A stretch of DNA of 64,000 bases from Convivina intestini (GTDB lineage Bacteria > Bacillota > Bacilli > Lactobacillales > Lactobacillaceae). The notes under the pieces are model-generated. The model was not told the DNA's origin. It did not search any database and saw only the letters and a program-made list of their open reading frames with translations. The DNA lies in the NCBI RefSeq assembly GCF_003096575.1, contig NZ_QEKT01000002.1, positions 62,001-126,000 of the forward strand, read 5' to 3'. This document shows positions 62,622-64,000 of the stretch, in pieces (position 1 is the first letter of the stretch; every line of letters starts with the position of its first letter). The position numbers and the translations under genes are program-made.

Positions 62622-64000
62622 CTATTTAAGCAAAAAGTTCTGCTTTTTTGTACCAAGCATCATCATTAACAAAATTACACCAACCATAATTCCCAATGCA
62701 TATCTTTGTGAATTTTCCACTGGTGATAAAATTACGATACCCGTTTGCAATAGAATCGGCAACTCAATTAAAAATGATTTCCAATTAGTTAGGAAAATAG
62801 GAAGCAATAATAAACCTAGAACAATCCAAAAGTTCCCATGCATCAATAAACCTTTCCATCGTTGATTGAAAGTTTTATAAAAAAGATTACTAGCATGTTC
62901 CCTAAACTGATTATTATATAGACGATGGACACCCGTTTGGAGTGACCCATATCCATTACCAACCACATCAGCATACATGGTTGTACTAATATCATTAAAA
63001 GGAATATCACGGATATTGAAATACCCTGCCATTTTAGCCATAAAGGCATCTAAAAAGACGACTGGATGTTTAGCGAATAAAGACAACCAAATCTTATGAA
63101 AATGAACCCAATCTTTTGGTTTAGCAGTCCAATAGCGATATCCCATTGCAAATTTATCATTAAATTTAGCATAGCCAGATGACTTAATTGGGTCAGAAAT
63201 GTTGGGATTATATATTTTTCCTAAATTATCTACAACAAAAATTTCATTTAATTCGGATCGTTGTTGATCGGTAATATCGTGTGGATATTCTTTCATGTAT
63301 CGTGCTACTTGCTGAATTTGAATCCCCTTTGCCTCAATTGGATCATCAGCAATAACAACTCCGGTAGTCATCAATCCCCATACAATAATTTTCATTAGTA
63401 TTAAAGGAAAGGCTATACCAATTAATAATTGTTTCCATGCTACCTTACGGTAAACAATTAAATAACCAATTAATACAACAAGATACATTTGTGCAGCCCA
63501 TTTAACGGCAATGATACCAATTAAAACAGTTAAAAACATTGAGAGAATCCATGTTCGATTAACTTTACCATTTTGATCGAACAATTTGACCATTAACGCC
63601 ATAAACAGCACAAAGGATGATACAAATAACGGATTTTTACTTAAAGAAATTGTGTTCAAAAATATAATCGGATTAAAAACAATCAGAACAAAAGTAAATA
63701 ATTTCCAGTAAACATTGCTTATTCTTCGTAAAAAAGTACTTAAAGCATAAGAGTAAGCGGCAATAGCAAAACCAAAGTGAGTTATTCCCAAGAATAGATA
63801 TGCCGGTAAGAAACTATGAGCTAACTGCCAACTCCATTTAGCGCTTAATCCATAAAAAGCAGTCAGGATAGCACCATGTTGATTACTCCACATTGAACTC
63901 GTCTTACTGGTTAAATAATGGCCGATTGGATAAATATTATAAATATCGTTTACTGGATCAGCCGAACGTAAAGTAGTCATCTCGCGGACTTGAGCTACAA
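62622..64000 (-). CDS. DUF6020-like polytopic membrane protein, 5' end outside the window
   Basis: At least 459 residues, continuing beyond 64000. The frame is open from the ATG at 63980 to the window edge (REMTTLRSADPVND), so that ATG is probably internal. About ten helices are seen, with SNQHGAILTAFYG and a large extracytoplasmic region (~205-330) containing GYRYWTAKPKDWVHFHKIWLSLFAKHP. The pattern fits DUF6020, a GT-C-like family. AT-rich like its neighbour and 72 bp upstream of it. Likely a partner in the same surface-glycan pathway. Confidence 0.65.
   Translation of the reverse strand, partial: VAQVREMTTLRSADPVNDIYNIYPIGHYLTSKTSSMWSNQHGAILTAFYGLSAKWSWQLAHSFLPAYLFLGITHFGFAIAAYSYALSTFLRRISNVYWKLFTFVLIVFNPIIFLNTISLSKNPLFVSSFVLFMALMVKLFDQNGKVNRTWILSMFLTVLIGIIAVKWAAQMYLVVLIGYLIVYRKVAWKQLLIGIAFPLILMKIIVWGLMTTGVVIADDPIEAKGIQIQQVARYMKEYPHDITDQQRSELNEIFVVDNLGKIYNPNISDPIKSSGYAKFNDKFAMGYRYWTAKPKDWVHFHKIWLSLFAKHPVVFLDAFMAKMAGYFNIRDIPFNDISTTMYADVVGNGYGSLQTGVHRLYNNQFREHASNLFYKTFNQRWKGLLMHGNFWIVLGLLLLPIFLTNWKSFLIELPILLQTGIVILSPVENSQRYALGIMVGVILLMMMLGTKKQNFLLK

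Overview
The window is a chromosomal segment of a low-GC Gram-positive bacterium, most likely a member of the Lactobacillaceae and probably near the Leuconostoc/Weissella group. The evidence is the housekeeping order (rnc-smc-ftsY-ylxM-ffh, gatCAB-dagK-rlmD, mutS-mutL, infC-rpmI-rplT), the T-box and purine-riboswitch control, the sortase-anchored serine-rich adhesin, an RNase J2, and the strong AGGAGG-type ribosome binding sites. The genus is inferred from gene content only. I saw no tRNA, rRNA, IS element, prophage or CRISPR array.

Layout. 1-211 is the start of a nucleoside hydrolase gene. 327-6619 holds two large wall-anchored surface proteins: a serine-rich-repeat adhesin and a coiled-coil SEC10/PgrA-like protein. 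Both end in an LPxTA-type sorting signal. 6757-9463 holds a GNAT acetyltransferase, an MFS transporter and a YitT protein that appears to start at ATT. 9510-13171 is a guanine-nucleotide operon (guaB, IMPDH-like pseudoenzyme, guaA) behind a guanine riboswitch. 13463-16656 has a tautomerase, a second YitT protein and a MurJ/SpoVB-type flippase. 16708-19412 is leuS with its T-box leader. 19483-25814 has an RNA methyltransferase-like gene, a 43-residue ORF, tuf, a helical-repeat protein, RNase J2 and rplT-rpmI-infC. 25992-28090 holds a DUF1361 protein and the FetAB exporter. 28264-31155 runs on the plus strand (rpmF, a membrane protein, rqcH, mscL).

From 31191 to 58918 nearly everything reads on the minus strand. 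In order of position this is deoxynucleoside kinase, ruvA, class A sortase, HAD phosphatase, ffh-ylxM-ftsY-smc-rnc, glmM-cdaR-cdaA-cation/proton antiporter-murB, DUF1456, mutL-mutS, an rRNA methyltransferase, dagK and gatBAC. After rpsO and rpsT on the plus strand, the right end (59758-64000) is a visibly more AT-rich minus-strand group: GtrA, a family 2 glycosyltransferase and two large polytopic membrane proteins (DUF2142-like and DUF6020-like). It looks like a surface-glycan locus.

The observation I rate highest is in the gua operon. The catalytic IMPDH lacks the CBS domains and also the C-terminal tail with the ESHPHD motif. The adjacent paralogue has lost the catalytic cysteine, flap and phosphate-binding residues but keeps exactly that tail. 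In IMPDH this tail completes the potassium site of the neighbouring subunit, so the two may form an obligate mixed oligomer. Other notable points are the shared LPxTA sorting signals with a class A sortase in the same window, ATT and ATA starts for a yitT gene and infC, a TTG start for tuf, and a CPA1 antiporter tightly linked to the c-di-AMP synthase gene.
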